64,000 nucleotides of DNA from NCBI RefSeq assembly GCF_025252405.1, contig NZ_CP104307.1:1612001-1676000 (forward strand), in the 5' to 3' direction. The number at the start of each line of letters is the position of its first letter. The stretch's first letter is position 1. The notes under the pieces are model-generated. The model did not search any database, was not told the origin of the DNA, and saw only the letters and a program-made list of their open reading frames with translations. Source of the DNA: Flavobacterium sp. TR2 (GTDB lineage: Bacteria; Bacteroidota; Bacteroidia; Flavobacteriales; Flavobacteriaceae). This document shows, piece after piece, positions 52,812-61,352 of the stretch. The position numbers and the translations under genes were made by a program.

Positions 52812-53885
52812 ATGAAAATAATCAATCTCGCAAATAGAGCAGGAATATTTACTTTAATCCTATTATTTGTATTTCAGTCATGCAGCAGTAACAACGATAC
52901 CACAGATAACCCTGTAGAGACAGCACCTGATAAAATTTCTGTACAAGTTGATATTGTCGGTAAAACTGCCGAAATGCCAAATGGAGACGGAAGCGGAAAA
53001 ATTAATTTAAAGATCGATGCCCCTAATGCAAAATCATATAAAATAGTGGTAAACAATGAAACAAAAGAGTTTACAACCAGCAATTTTTCATATGAGTTTA
53101 CCCAACCAGGAACAAAAAGCTATACGATTGATGTTACGGCATTTAACGGAATAAAGTATACTAATGCTTCTACAACAATAAATATTTTCGTAACCAGAAA
53201 ATTAATCTGGTCAGACGAATTTAATACAGATGGAGCACCAGATACTTCAAAATGGGGCTATGATTTAGGAAATGGAAACGGTTTTGGGAACAACGAATTG
53301 CAATATTATACAAACCGTTCTGAAAATGTAAAAATAGAAGGAGGCCTTTTGAAAATTACAGCAATCAAAGAAAATTATCAAGGAAGCCAATACACTTCTA
53401 CAAGAATGCTGACAAAAGGCAAATTTTCATTTAAATACGGAAGAGCAGAAGTTCGCGCAAAATTGCCAGTTGGCGGCGGTACTTGGCCAGCTTTCTGGCT
53501 GTTAGGCGACAATATTGACACAGCAGGATGGCCTTTGTGCGGAGAAATAGATATTTTAGAATCAGTTGGAAACAATCCAAATGTGATTCATTCGTCACTG
53601 CATTCTCCAGGGCGTTCAGGCAACACGCCAGATACAAAAACAACTACAGCGCCAAATTCAACAACCGAGTTTCATATATATGCGGCCGAATGGGATGCCG
53701 AAAACATCAAATTTTATGTAGACGATAATTTATTTTACACATATAAAAACTCGAGCACAACTCCATTTAATGCCAAATTCTTTGTGATTCTAAATTTAGC
53801 AATGGGAGGAAATTTTGGTGGAACTGTAGATCCAAATTTCAAAACAGCAACTTACGAAATTGATTACGTAAGAGTCTATAATTAA
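52812..53885 (+). CDS. GH16 family endo-beta-glucanase lipoprotein
   Basis: The 357-residue lipoprotein has the signal ending FQSC (C24), an Ig/PKD-like domain (about 40-128) and a GH16 jelly-roll (about 130-357). The catalytic sequence is E245-I-D247-I-L-E250 in GEIDILESVG, the ExDxxE laminarinase/beta-1,3-glucanase type. It is preceded by WPAFWLLGDN and followed by the ending NLAMGGNFGG and VDYVRVY-like IDYVRVYN. It cleaves internal beta-1,3-glucan bonds, presumably at the surface. Preceding it is a 135-base spacer; after it a small CTTGTAA/TTTACAAG hairpin precedes the EEP gene. Confidence 0.94.
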   Translation: MKIINLANRAGIFTLILLFVFQSCSSNNDTTDNPVETAPDKISVQVDIVGKTAEMPNGDGSGKINLKIDAPNAKSYKIVVNNETKEFTTSNFSYEFTQPGTKSYTIDVTAFNGIKYTNASTTINIFVTRKLIWSDEFNTDGAPDTSKWGYDLGNGNGFGNNELQYYTNRSENVKIEGGLLKITAIKENYQGSQYTSTRMLTKGKFSFKYGRAEVRAKLPVGGGTWPAFWLLGDNIDTAGWPLCGEIDILESVGNNPNVIHSSLHSPGRSGNTPDTKTTTAPNSTTEFHIYAAEWDAENIKFYVDDNLFYTYKNSSTTPFNAKFFVILNLAMGGNFGGTVDPNFKTATYEIDYVRVYN

Positions 53886-53957
53886 CATAACTTTTAAATA
53901 GATTTTTTTCTTGTAAGCCTTGTAAACACTAGCTTTACAAGATTAAAATTTTTTAAC

Positions 53958-54797
53958 ATGAAAAAGATAAACAAACTTGTTTTTGCAGTAATGCTGCTTT
54001 TAGCCGTGAACTCATTTTATGGTCAGAATTTAAAAATTATGACTTATAATATCCGTTTGGATGTTGCCTCAGATGGAGAAAATGCATGGCTAAAACGAAA
54101 GGATTATTTCACAGCCCAAATTGGGTTTTATAGCCCGGAAATTTTTGGAGTTCAGGAAGCAACGCCAAATCAAGTTTTAGATATTGCATCGGCTCTGCCA
54201 AATTATAACAGATTTGGAGTAGGAAGAGAAGAAGACGGACTGGGAGAAGCCTGTACGATTTACTATAAAAAAGATCGTTTTAAAGTCGAACAATCTAGCA
54301 CTTTCTGGCTGTCCGAAACTCCAAATGTGGTTTCAAGAGGTTGGGATGCAGCTTGCAACAGAGTTTGCACTTACGGACTTTTTAAAGATTTAAAAACTAA
54401 AAAAATATTTTGGGTTTTCAATTTGCATTTGGACCATATGGGTGAAGAAGCAAGAATAAAAGGCGTACAGCTTGTTCTTGCTAAAATTAAGGAATTAAAC
54501 ACCAAAAATTATCCAGCTTTTTTAATGGGTGATTTTAATTCTGAACCAAATACAACGCAAATTGGCGAAATCAAAAAAGTAATGGATGACACTAGAGATG
54601 TTTCAATAGAAAAACCTTTCGGGCCTTCAGGAACTTTCAACGATTTCAAACACAACGAGCCCGTAACATTATTATTAGACTATATTTTTATTTCAAAAAA
54701 TAGTGGTTTAAAAATTCAAAAACACGCAGTGCTAAGTGATTCTAAAGATTTAAAATATCCGTCAGATCATTTGCCTGTCCTAATAGAAATAGATTAA
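53958..54797 (+). CDS. Endonuclease/exonuclease/phosphatase (EEP) fold hydrolase
   Basis: The 279-residue protein has a Sec signal (ending VNSFYGQ) and an intact EEP active site. It has the asparagine in MTYNIRLDV, the metal glutamate in GVQEAT, the histidine region in NLHLDHMG, MGDFNSEPN, and the terminal catalytic histidine in SDHLPV. The EEP superfamily includes nucleases, sphingomyelinases and inositol-phosphate phosphatases. Exported members of this subtype are common in Bacteroidota glycan loci, with unknown substrate. It is two bases upstream of the next GH30 gene, so clearly in the operon. It may act on a phosphate substituent of the glycan (speculative). Confidence 0.88.
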   Translation: MKKINKLVFAVMLLLAVNSFYGQNLKIMTYNIRLDVASDGENAWLKRKDYFTAQIGFYSPEIFGVQEATPNQVLDIASALPNYNRFGVGREEDGLGEACTIYYKKDRFKVEQSSTFWLSETPNVVSRGWDAACNRVCTYGLFKDLKTKKIFWVFNLHLDHMGEEARIKGVQLVLAKIKELNTKNYPAFLMGDFNSEPNTTQIGEIKKVMDDTRDVSIEKPFGPSGTFNDFKHNEPVTLLLDYIFISKNSGLKIQKHAVLSDSKDLKYPSDHLPVLIEID

Positions 54798-54799
54798 AA

Positions 54800-56224
54800 A
54801 TGAAAAACATCAACAAAAAACTTCAAATCCTAGTTTTGCTGCCGCTAATTGCAATGCAGTTAAACTGCGGATCTTCAAAAAGTGTTACTGCCAATTCTGG
54901 AAAAGTAGAATCTTGGATTACTACTACAGATGAAACTTCAAAACTTAAAAAGCAGACAGATTTAGTTTTTGGCTCAGAAAGCAATTCAAATCAGACGATT
55001 GAAGTAAATCCAGCTGAAAAATTTCAAACCATCGAAGGATTTGGATTTTCATTAACAGGAGGAAGCGCTCAGGCTATTAAAAAATTGGATAAACCAAAAA
55101 GAGATGCCTTGCTTCAGGAATTATTTTCAAGAAAAAATGACGCAATCGGTCTAAGTTATTTAAGAATAAGTATTGGGGCATCAGATTTGAATGAAAAAGT
55201 TTTTTCGTATGATGATATGCCAGAAGGACAAACAGATCTGAATTTGGAGCACTTTAATCTTGGTCCAGATTTAGACGATGTAATTCCGGTTTTAAAAGAA
55301 ATATTAGCTATAAAACCTAAAATAAAAATAATGGGATCTCCGTGGTCTCCGCCAGTTTGGATGAAAGACAACGGAAGCTCAAAAGGAGGAAGCTTACAGC
55401 CAAAATATTATGGAGTTTATGCGCAGTATTTTGTAAAATATATTCAAGCCATGAAATCGCACGGAATTGTTATCGATGCCATAACGCCTCAAAATGAGCC
55501 ATTGCATCCAGGAAACAATCCGAGTTTGTTAATGCTGGCAGAACAGCAGGCAGATTTTATTGGGAATCATTTAGGCCCCGCTTTCGCGAAAGCAGGAATC
55601 AAAACCAAAATTATTGTTTACGACCACAACTGCAACAAGCCAGAATATCCTTTAACAATTTTAAAAGATCCAAAAGCAAATCCGTTTGTAGCAGGATCAG
55701 CTTTTCATTTGTACGAAGGAGATATTAGTGCTTTAACTACTGTTCATAATGCTTTTCCAAACAAAGATTTGTATTTTACAGAACAATATACAGGTTCAGG
55801 AACTAATTTTGAAACCGATTTGAAATGGAGCGTAAAAAATGTAGTAATCGGTTCAATGAGAAATTGGAGTAAAAATGCCCTTTCATGGGGATTGGCAAAT
55901 GATGAATTCTACAAACCTTTCACGCCAGGAGGATGCTCCACTTGCAAAGGAGCTTTAATGATCGATCAGAATCAGAACATTAAGAGAGAAGTAGGATATT
56001 ATATCATCGGGCACGCTTCTAAATTTGTTCCAGAAGGTTCAGTAAGAATTGGAAGTAATATTGCAGGAAACTTATATAACGTGGCTTTCAAAACTCCATC
56101 GGGACAAACCGTTTTAATTGTAGAAAATGATGGAGCTTCGGCAGAAACATTCAATATTAAATACAACCAAAAACAAACCGCAACCACACTAAACGCTGGG
56201 GCAGTAGCTACTTTCGTTTGGTAA
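54800..56224 (+). CDS. Glycoside hydrolase family 30 lipoprotein, type B, copy 2
   Basis: The 474-residue lipoprotein has the signal ending MQLNC (C23). The GH30 barrel has acid/base E233 in TPQNEPLH and nucleophile E328 in FTEQY. It carries the same type B marks as the gene two places upstream (GFGFSLTGGS, ISIGASDLN, and GGCSTCKGAL with a C-x2-C pair) but lacks its proline-rich spacer. It is coupled to the EEP gene (two-base gap) and to the GH3 gene (11-base gap). It is probably an endo- or exo-acting beta-1,6-glucan hydrolase on the surface. Confidence 0.92.
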   Translation: MKNINKKLQILVLLPLIAMQLNCGSSKSVTANSGKVESWITTTDETSKLKKQTDLVFGSESNSNQTIEVNPAEKFQTIEGFGFSLTGGSAQAIKKLDKPKRDALLQELFSRKNDAIGLSYLRISIGASDLNEKVFSYDDMPEGQTDLNLEHFNLGPDLDDVIPVLKEILAIKPKIKIMGSPWSPPVWMKDNGSSKGGSLQPKYYGVYAQYFVKYIQAMKSHGIVIDAITPQNEPLHPGNNPSLLMLAEQQADFIGNHLGPAFAKAGIKTKIIVYDHNCNKPEYPLTILKDPKANPFVAGSAFHLYEGDISALTTVHNAFPNKDLYFTEQYTGSGTNFETDLKWSVKNVVIGSMRNWSKNALSWGLANDEFYKPFTPGGCSTCKGALMIDQNQNIKREVGYYIIGHASKFVPEGSVRIGSNIAGNLYNVAFKTPSGQTVLIVENDGASAETFNIKYNQKQTATTLNAGAVATFVW

Positions 56225-56235
56225 AAACTTAAACT

Positions 56236-58464
56236 ATGAAAAAAGTAACCACAATTACGCTGTTTATGCTTTCGCTTTTTGCGTCGGCACAGCAGCAGAC
56301 AATAGATCAGAAAGTCAACGATCTGTTGAAAAAAATGACAATTGAAGAAAAGGTCGGCCAGCTGAATCAATATACTGGCGATAATCAGGCAACAGGGCCC
56401 ATTACCATAAATCCGAACAAACAAGCCGAAATCAAACAAGGTTTAATTGGTTCGATGCTAAATGTTATTGGAACAAAATATACCAGAGGGTATCAGGAAT
56501 TGGCAATGCAGTCAAGACTTAAAATTCCGTTGCTGTTTGGTCAGGACGTTATTCACGGCTATAAAACCACTTTTCCCCTTCCTTTAGCCGAAGCAGCGAG
56601 CTGGGATTTGCAAGCAATCGAATTGGCAGCAAGAGTTGCCGCAACTGAAGCATCGGCCAGCGGAATTCATTGGACATTTGCTCCAATGGTAGATATTGGC
56701 CGTGATCCGCGTTGGGGGCGTGTAATGGAAGGCGCTGGAGAAGACACTTATTTAGGATCTAAAATTGCTTATGCCAGAGTAAAGGGTTTTCAAGGAAACA
56801 AATTGGGAGATTTAAACTCAGTTATGGCCTGCGTAAAACACTTTGCTGCTTATGGAGCAGGTGTTGGAGGAAGAGATTACAATTCTGTTGATATGAGCGA
56901 AAGAATGCTTTTGGAAACGTATTTGCCGCCTTTCAAAGCTGCTTTAGACGCAGGTGCTGCGACATTTATGAATTCTTTCAATGATATTAACGGAATCCCA
57001 GCAACAGGAAATGCACATCTGCAAAGAGATATTTTAAAAGGAAAATGGAATTTTCAAGGATTCGTAGTATCAGACTGGGGGTCAATTGGAGAGATGGTAG
57101 CTCATGGATATTCTAAAGATCTTAAAGAAGCGGCATACTCAGCCATTACCGCAGGAAGCGATATGGATATGGAAAGTAATGCATACCGTAAAAATTTGGC
57201 AGAGTTAGTAAAAGAAGGCAGAGTTTCTATTGATCTGGTTGATGACGCTGTAAGACGCATTCTTCGCAAGAAATTTGAACTAGGATTGTTTGATGATCCT
57301 TACAAATATTCAGATCCAAAGAGAGAAGAAAAAGCTTTGGCAAATCCTGAGCATAGAAAAGCGGCTCTTGAAATGGCTGAGAAAAGTATCGTTTTATTAA
57401 AGAATGAAAACCAGACCTTGCCAATTTCAAAAAGCACCAAAACAATTGCTTTCATCGGACCAATGGTAAAAGAGTATAAGGCCAATATGGGATTTTGGGC
57501 TGTAGAATTGCCAGAAGTGAATTATGATAAATGGGTCGTTTCGCAATGGGATGGTCTGCAAAGTAAAGTAGGCAAAAACACCAAATTATTGTATGCAAAA
57601 GGCTGTGAAGTTACAGGTGACAATAAAGATGGTTTTGCAGAAGCTGTTGCAACTGCCAAACAAGCAGATGTTGTTATTTTGAGTGTTGGCGAAAGACATG
57701 ATATGAGCGGTGAGGCAAAAAGCCGAAGTGATATTCATTTGCCAGGCGTTCAGGAAGATTTGATAAAAGCAGTTATGGCTACAGGAAAACCAGTTGTAGT
57801 TTTAATAAATGCAGGAAGGCCTCTTGTTTTCAATTGGACCGCAGACAATGTTCCTGCAATTATGTACACATGGTGGCTAGGAAGCGAAGCTGGAAATGCA
57901 ATTGCGAATGTTTTATTTGGAGATTATAATCCATCTGGGAAATTGCCAATGACTTTCCCGAGAGAAGTAGGGCAAGTGCCAATTTATTACAATCACTTCA
58001 GCACGGGAAGACCAGCTAAAGACGAAAATTCAATAAACTATGTTTCGGCTTACATCGATTTGAAAAATTCTCCAAAATATCCTTTTGGATACGGTTTGAG
58101 CTATACAACATTTGATTATTCAGGATTGAAATTATCTTCAGCGAAAATAAAAAGCAGTGAAACGATTAAAGTTTCTTTCCAATTGAAAAATAGCGGAAAA
58201 GTAACTGGAGAAGAAGTAGTTCAGCTGTATTTGAAAGATAAATTCGGATCTGTTGTGAGACCGGTTTTAGAGTTGAAAGATTTCCAAAAAGTGAAATTAA
58301 ATGCGGGAGAATCTAAAACAATCGAATTTACAATTGATAAAGAGAGACTTTCTTTCTACAATAATAAGTTAGAATGGGTTGCTGAACCAGGAGATTTTGA
58401 AGTAATGATCGGAACCTCATCAGCAGATATTAAATTAAAATCTGATTTTGAATTAGTAAATTAA
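56236..58464 (+). CDS. bglX: GH3 family beta-glucosidase (BglX-like)
   Basis: The 742-residue enzyme has a signal ending LFASAQ. It shows the GH3 N-terminal barrel with FAPMVDIGRDPRWGRVMEGA and KHFAAYGAGVGGRDYNSVDM, nucleophile D280 in VVSDWGS, and the C-terminal alpha/beta sandwich (about 385-600) with SVGERHDMSGEAKSRSDI. The acid/base role is expected there. A fibronectin-III-like domain (about 640-740) ends the protein. The signal is signal-peptidase-I type, so it probably finishes oligosaccharides to glucose in the periplasm. It is the last gene of the locus and is followed by a terminator. Confidence 0.95.
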   Translation: MKKVTTITLFMLSLFASAQQQTIDQKVNDLLKKMTIEEKVGQLNQYTGDNQATGPITINPNKQAEIKQGLIGSMLNVIGTKYTRGYQELAMQSRLKIPLLFGQDVIHGYKTTFPLPLAEAASWDLQAIELAARVAATEASASGIHWTFAPMVDIGRDPRWGRVMEGAGEDTYLGSKIAYARVKGFQGNKLGDLNSVMACVKHFAAYGAGVGGRDYNSVDMSERMLLETYLPPFKAALDAGAATFMNSFNDINGIPATGNAHLQRDILKGKWNFQGFVVSDWGSIGEMVAHGYSKDLKEAAYSAITAGSDMDMESNAYRKNLAELVKEGRVSIDLVDDAVRRILRKKFELGLFDDPYKYSDPKREEKALANPEHRKAALEMAEKSIVLLKNENQTLPISKSTKTIAFIGPMVKEYKANMGFWAVELPEVNYDKWVVSQWDGLQSKVGKNTKLLYAKGCEVTGDNKDGFAEAVATAKQADVVILSVGERHDMSGEAKSRSDIHLPGVQEDLIKAVMATGKPVVVLINAGRPLVFNWTADNVPAIMYTWWLGSEAGNAIANVLFGDYNPSGKLPMTFPREVGQVPIYYNHFSTGRPAKDENSINYVSAYIDLKNSPKYPFGYGLSYTTFDYSGLKLSSAKIKSSETIKVSFQLKNSGKVTGEEVVQLYLKDKFGSVVRPVLELKDFQKVKLNAGESKTIEFTIDKERLSFYNNKLEWVAEPGDFEVMIGTSSADIKLKSDFELVN

Positions 58465-58481
58465 TCAATTGGGTGAAATTA

Positions 58482-58570
58482 AACACATAGAAACATAGAT
58501 TTAAATGTTGTAAAAAAAGACCAAAGGAAACAAGTTTCCACACATAGCAAAAAATATGTTTTTATGTGTT
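58482..58570. repeat. Imperfect inverted repeat, AACACATAGAAACATA type
   Basis: AACACATAGAAACATA (58482-58497) is complementary to 58555-58570 with one mismatch. It lies in the spacer after the PUL. The motif resembles an intergenic repeat I recall from flavobacterial genomes. Confidence 0.55.
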
Positions 58571-58596
58571 GAAAATAATTAAGCACAATTTATTAA

Positions 58597-58628
58597 ATAA
58601 AAACGGGGTCTTAAAGGCCCCGTTTTTT
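58597..58628. terminator. Bidirectional terminator at the PUL end
   Basis: AAAACGGGGTC pairs with GGCCCCGTTTT, with T-runs on both strands. It separates the GH3 gene from the convergent DUF3857 gene. Confidence 0.9.
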
Positions 58629-58643
58629 GTATATCAAATTTTA

Positions 58644-60665
58644 TTATTTAAGACGTTTCTTGAAACTGTATTTCAGCATATTCAATAAGCCTTCCTCGAT
58701 AATATCGATTCCAATTCCGAAATTGCTGTCGGCAACTTCATGATGCGCATTTCTAAAATCTTCAAAATCTTCACTTGGAATTTCTAGATTGATCAACGGT
58801 TTAAAATCGACAAGTATAGAAGCACCATTTTTAGTCACTTTTTTACGGCTCGTATAATCAAAATACGGATTTGCAATAGTACTTTCCTGAATAGTGTATT
58901 TTTCCTGAGTATCTATTTTCTGATCTGTCGTTAAATTGATTTCGTATTTCTCGTTATCAAAATTATGCCAGAAAGAAAGGTCGCTGTGTATAAAATCGCG
59001 TGCTGAGTTTTTAACTACGTTTCGGTCAAAATACATTAAAAAGCGATTCTTTTCAGGATCTGTAAAATAAGGATTCTCGATTAAAGTGTTGTACTGAATG
59101 GTAAACTCATTCAGCTTTTTATCATCGCTTAAAATCTCAATCGCTGCATCTTTAAAAATGGTTCTGACATCAGTTCCGTTTCTATCGCCAGAATAATTTA
59201 AAGCATAGAAAAGGAAATTATTCCAGCTGTCAATTATTTCTCTTTTGTTTGTGTTTTTGAAATATTTACGCATATAATTGGCGCGATTTCCTTTGTAAGT
59301 CGTAACCAATTTTAGCTGTCCGGTATTGTTTTGAACGCTAAAATCTACTTTCTCATTGATACCGTAGTAAGAAAATTTATGAGGCTCTTTTATTTCCAAT
59401 TCCTGATTTGGCTTAACCTCCAAATAATGCATAAAATAGATATAGCCTCGGTTTTCGATCAAACCAAATTCATCTCTCGAAGTTGCATCGACAAAATAAG
59501 TTTCGCCTTTGTAATTGATTTTTACAATAACATGATTAAAAGTCAATAAAGACGGAAGATAATATTTAATGTAATGATCTGAATTAAAGTTTACCAATAC
59601 CACAGAAGAATCAACATTGATGTAATCTAAAACCACTTTTAATAAAACCGATTTTGCTTTACAGTCACCCTGTTTATTTTCATAAGTTACTGATGGTTCT
59701 TGCGGTTTGTGGCCGTTCATTTCATCAGCATTAAAAATATAATAGACATGGCTCTGTACATAATCAATAGCAAACTGCAGTTTCTCGTCTTGATCTGCAA
59801 TGGCATCCAGTTTTTCAACAAGGTTTGGAGCAAAATCTTTTAGAGAAGCTTTGCTGTATATTTCTTCATAAAGAGGAGAAATGTAATTAGACAAATCAAT
59901 CCAGTTGCGGTCTGTCGCAAAATCAATAAAAGGAGCAATTTCTCTGTTGGCATCAAAAGAGTTAATGTAGTTTTCTTTTTCAATTGCAAATTGTTCGCCT
60001 TTTTTAAGATAATTGATTTCTGGTTCTAAAACATTTCCTTCTTCGTCTCTAAAAAACGTTTTTTTGTATGCAATTGTTTCTTTTCTATCATTGATAAATG
60101 AAAACTTATATTTTCCGTAAGCCCAATACGTGCTCGGCGTTACGTACACATATTTAAGAAATTCTTTTCGCATAAAATCTCGATCGGTAAAAACCTTTGT
60201 ACGAGAATCTTCGGTAATTAAAACATCATAAAGGCGCAAATCCTTAATGGTAATGTTTACCTTTTTGTTGCTGCTCAAAACGCCTCCATCACTTTGATTT
60301 TCGCTGTCCAAAACTTTAATTTTCGTATCGGCAATTTTATCAATCAAAACGCCATCTCTCAAAACACTGATTCGGTGTATGATATAAGTCTCATTTTCTT
60401 CTACAACAACATCTCTTACCGAAGCGCTTTCAAGATTTGACGGTTCGTTAAGCGTATAAGCAACGCAGGCATATTCGCTGTTTTCGGTATCGTTTGTATA
60501 ATAGATTTTGTCTAAGAAATAGCAGAAATCACGTCCTTCGTCAACTTGTTTAGTAGAGAAATCCGACTCTTTTATAGATTCGATAAGCTGATCATCAGTA
60601 ATTGTAGGAGCCCAGTTTTCTGGTTTTTGAATTTTGTAACTTTCTGTTTCAATGATATTTTCCAT
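58644..60665 (-). CDS. DUF3857/transglutaminase-like protein
   Basis: The 673-residue protein has a DUF3857-type N-terminal beta region (about 20-250) and a transglutaminase-like cysteine-hydrolase core. The triad is visible: C335 in KQGDCKAKSVLL, H378 in TFNHVI and D393 in YFVDATS. A beta-rich C-terminal domain follows to the end (KYSFKKRLK). Such proteins are thought to act on peptides or envelope proteins, but none is characterised well. Homologues usually carry a signal peptide, yet this one starts MENIIETESYKIQKPENWAP with none visible. It could be cytoplasmic or mis-started. It is convergent with the GH3 gene. Confidence 0.85.
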   Translation of the reverse strand: MENIIETESYKIQKPENWAPTITDDQLIESIKESDFSTKQVDEGRDFCYFLDKIYYTNDTENSEYACVAYTLNEPSNLESASVRDVVVEENETYIIHRISVLRDGVLIDKIADTKIKVLDSENQSDGGVLSSNKKVNITIKDLRLYDVLITEDSRTKVFTDRDFMRKEFLKYVYVTPSTYWAYGKYKFSFINDRKETIAYKKTFFRDEEGNVLEPEINYLKKGEQFAIEKENYINSFDANREIAPFIDFATDRNWIDLSNYISPLYEEIYSKASLKDFAPNLVEKLDAIADQDEKLQFAIDYVQSHVYYIFNADEMNGHKPQEPSVTYENKQGDCKAKSVLLKVVLDYINVDSSVVLVNFNSDHYIKYYLPSLLTFNHVIVKINYKGETYFVDATSRDEFGLIENRGYIYFMHYLEVKPNQELEIKEPHKFSYYGINEKVDFSVQNNTGQLKLVTTYKGNRANYMRKYFKNTNKREIIDSWNNFLFYALNYSGDRNGTDVRTIFKDAAIEILSDDKKLNEFTIQYNTLIENPYFTDPEKNRFLMYFDRNVVKNSARDFIHSDLSFWHNFDNEKYEINLTTDQKIDTQEKYTIQESTIANPYFDYTSRKKVTKNGASILVDFKPLINLEIPSEDFEDFRNAHHEVADSNFGIGIDIIEEGLLNMLKYSFKKRLK

Positions 60666-60760
60666 GATTCTTCTTGTAGGGATATATTCTTACTTTTAAA
60701 AACAGCTAAAATAGCTAATAAATAACTATTTTCTTTCATAAAGATTTTAAATTTATAATA

Positions 60761-60785
60761 AAAAAGCCTCACTAAAAAGCGAGGC
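60761..60785 (-). terminator. Terminator after the 85-residue protein gene
   Basis: GCCTC (60766-60770) pairs with GAGGC (60781-60785), and the minus strand then reads TTTTTTATT. Confidence 0.7.
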
Positions 60786-60814
60786 AGCATTATAAATTAT
60801 AAACAGGGACAAGG

Positions 60815-61072
60815 TTATTTTATAACAGTATTCACAAAATCCATTGCGCCAATTCCTTTATAAGAAGCATACAAAGCTTTGTCAAATGCTTCTTGTTTTG
60901 CTTTTTTGTTCTTTGCATCGGTTTCAACAATCATTTCGTTGAAAATCCTTTCCTGTTCTTCACTATATTTTAATGAAGCTTCTAAAAGATAGGTTTTAGA
61001 GACAAAACCAAAAGAATCTAGAATTTTGCTTCTAATCTTTTGATTAAAATTTTTTAAAGTATTGGCATTCAT
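60815..61072 (-). CDS. Small helical protein of unknown function
   Basis: I do not recognise the family. The 85-residue protein is mostly predicted helix, rich in Lys and Glu (MIVETDAKNKKAKQEAFDKA), without a signal peptide, membrane helix or cysteine. The N-terminus MNANTLKNFNQKIRSKILDS and the tail GIGAMDFVNTVIK are soluble in character. It is followed 30 bases later by a clear terminator and has a 280-base AT-rich upstream spacer shared with the NUDIX-like gene, in which I see no gene. It is probably a genuine short gene of unknown role. Confidence 0.65.
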   Translation of the reverse strand: MNANTLKNFNQKIRSKILDSFGFVSKTYLLEASLKYSEEQERIFNEMIVETDAKNKKAKQEAFDKALYASYKGIGAMDFVNTVIK

Positions 61073-61352
61073 AACGTTCTACATTTAATTTCTACACTCA
61101 CTTTGAAGATAAATGGTAGCTGTTTGTATTATTTTTTTGTTTTTGATTGGAATTTTAACAATTAAAACCACTAATGTGTTATTATGACGCAATGTACTTA
61201 TTTTTTTTAAATTTGATTTTAAATTTTCGTTAAAATTGTGATTTCGACACTTCTGTTTGGGTTGAAAATCATCTCTTTAGAAAAAAGACGTCAGTTTTAT
61301 AAAAATGAAGTAAATTGCAGAGTTATTAAAAGAAGAATTTATACAGATTTTG

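Noticed and set aside
53431..53728. Overlapping ORFs inside the GH16 gene
   Set aside because: Shadows of the GH16 frame, which has an intact ExDxxE site and full domain.
60572..60790. 72-codon ORF overlapping the start of the DUF3857 gene
   Set aside because: It ends early in a different frame and matches no family; its hydrophobic stretch is only about ten residues. Retained only as a possible frameshift hint.
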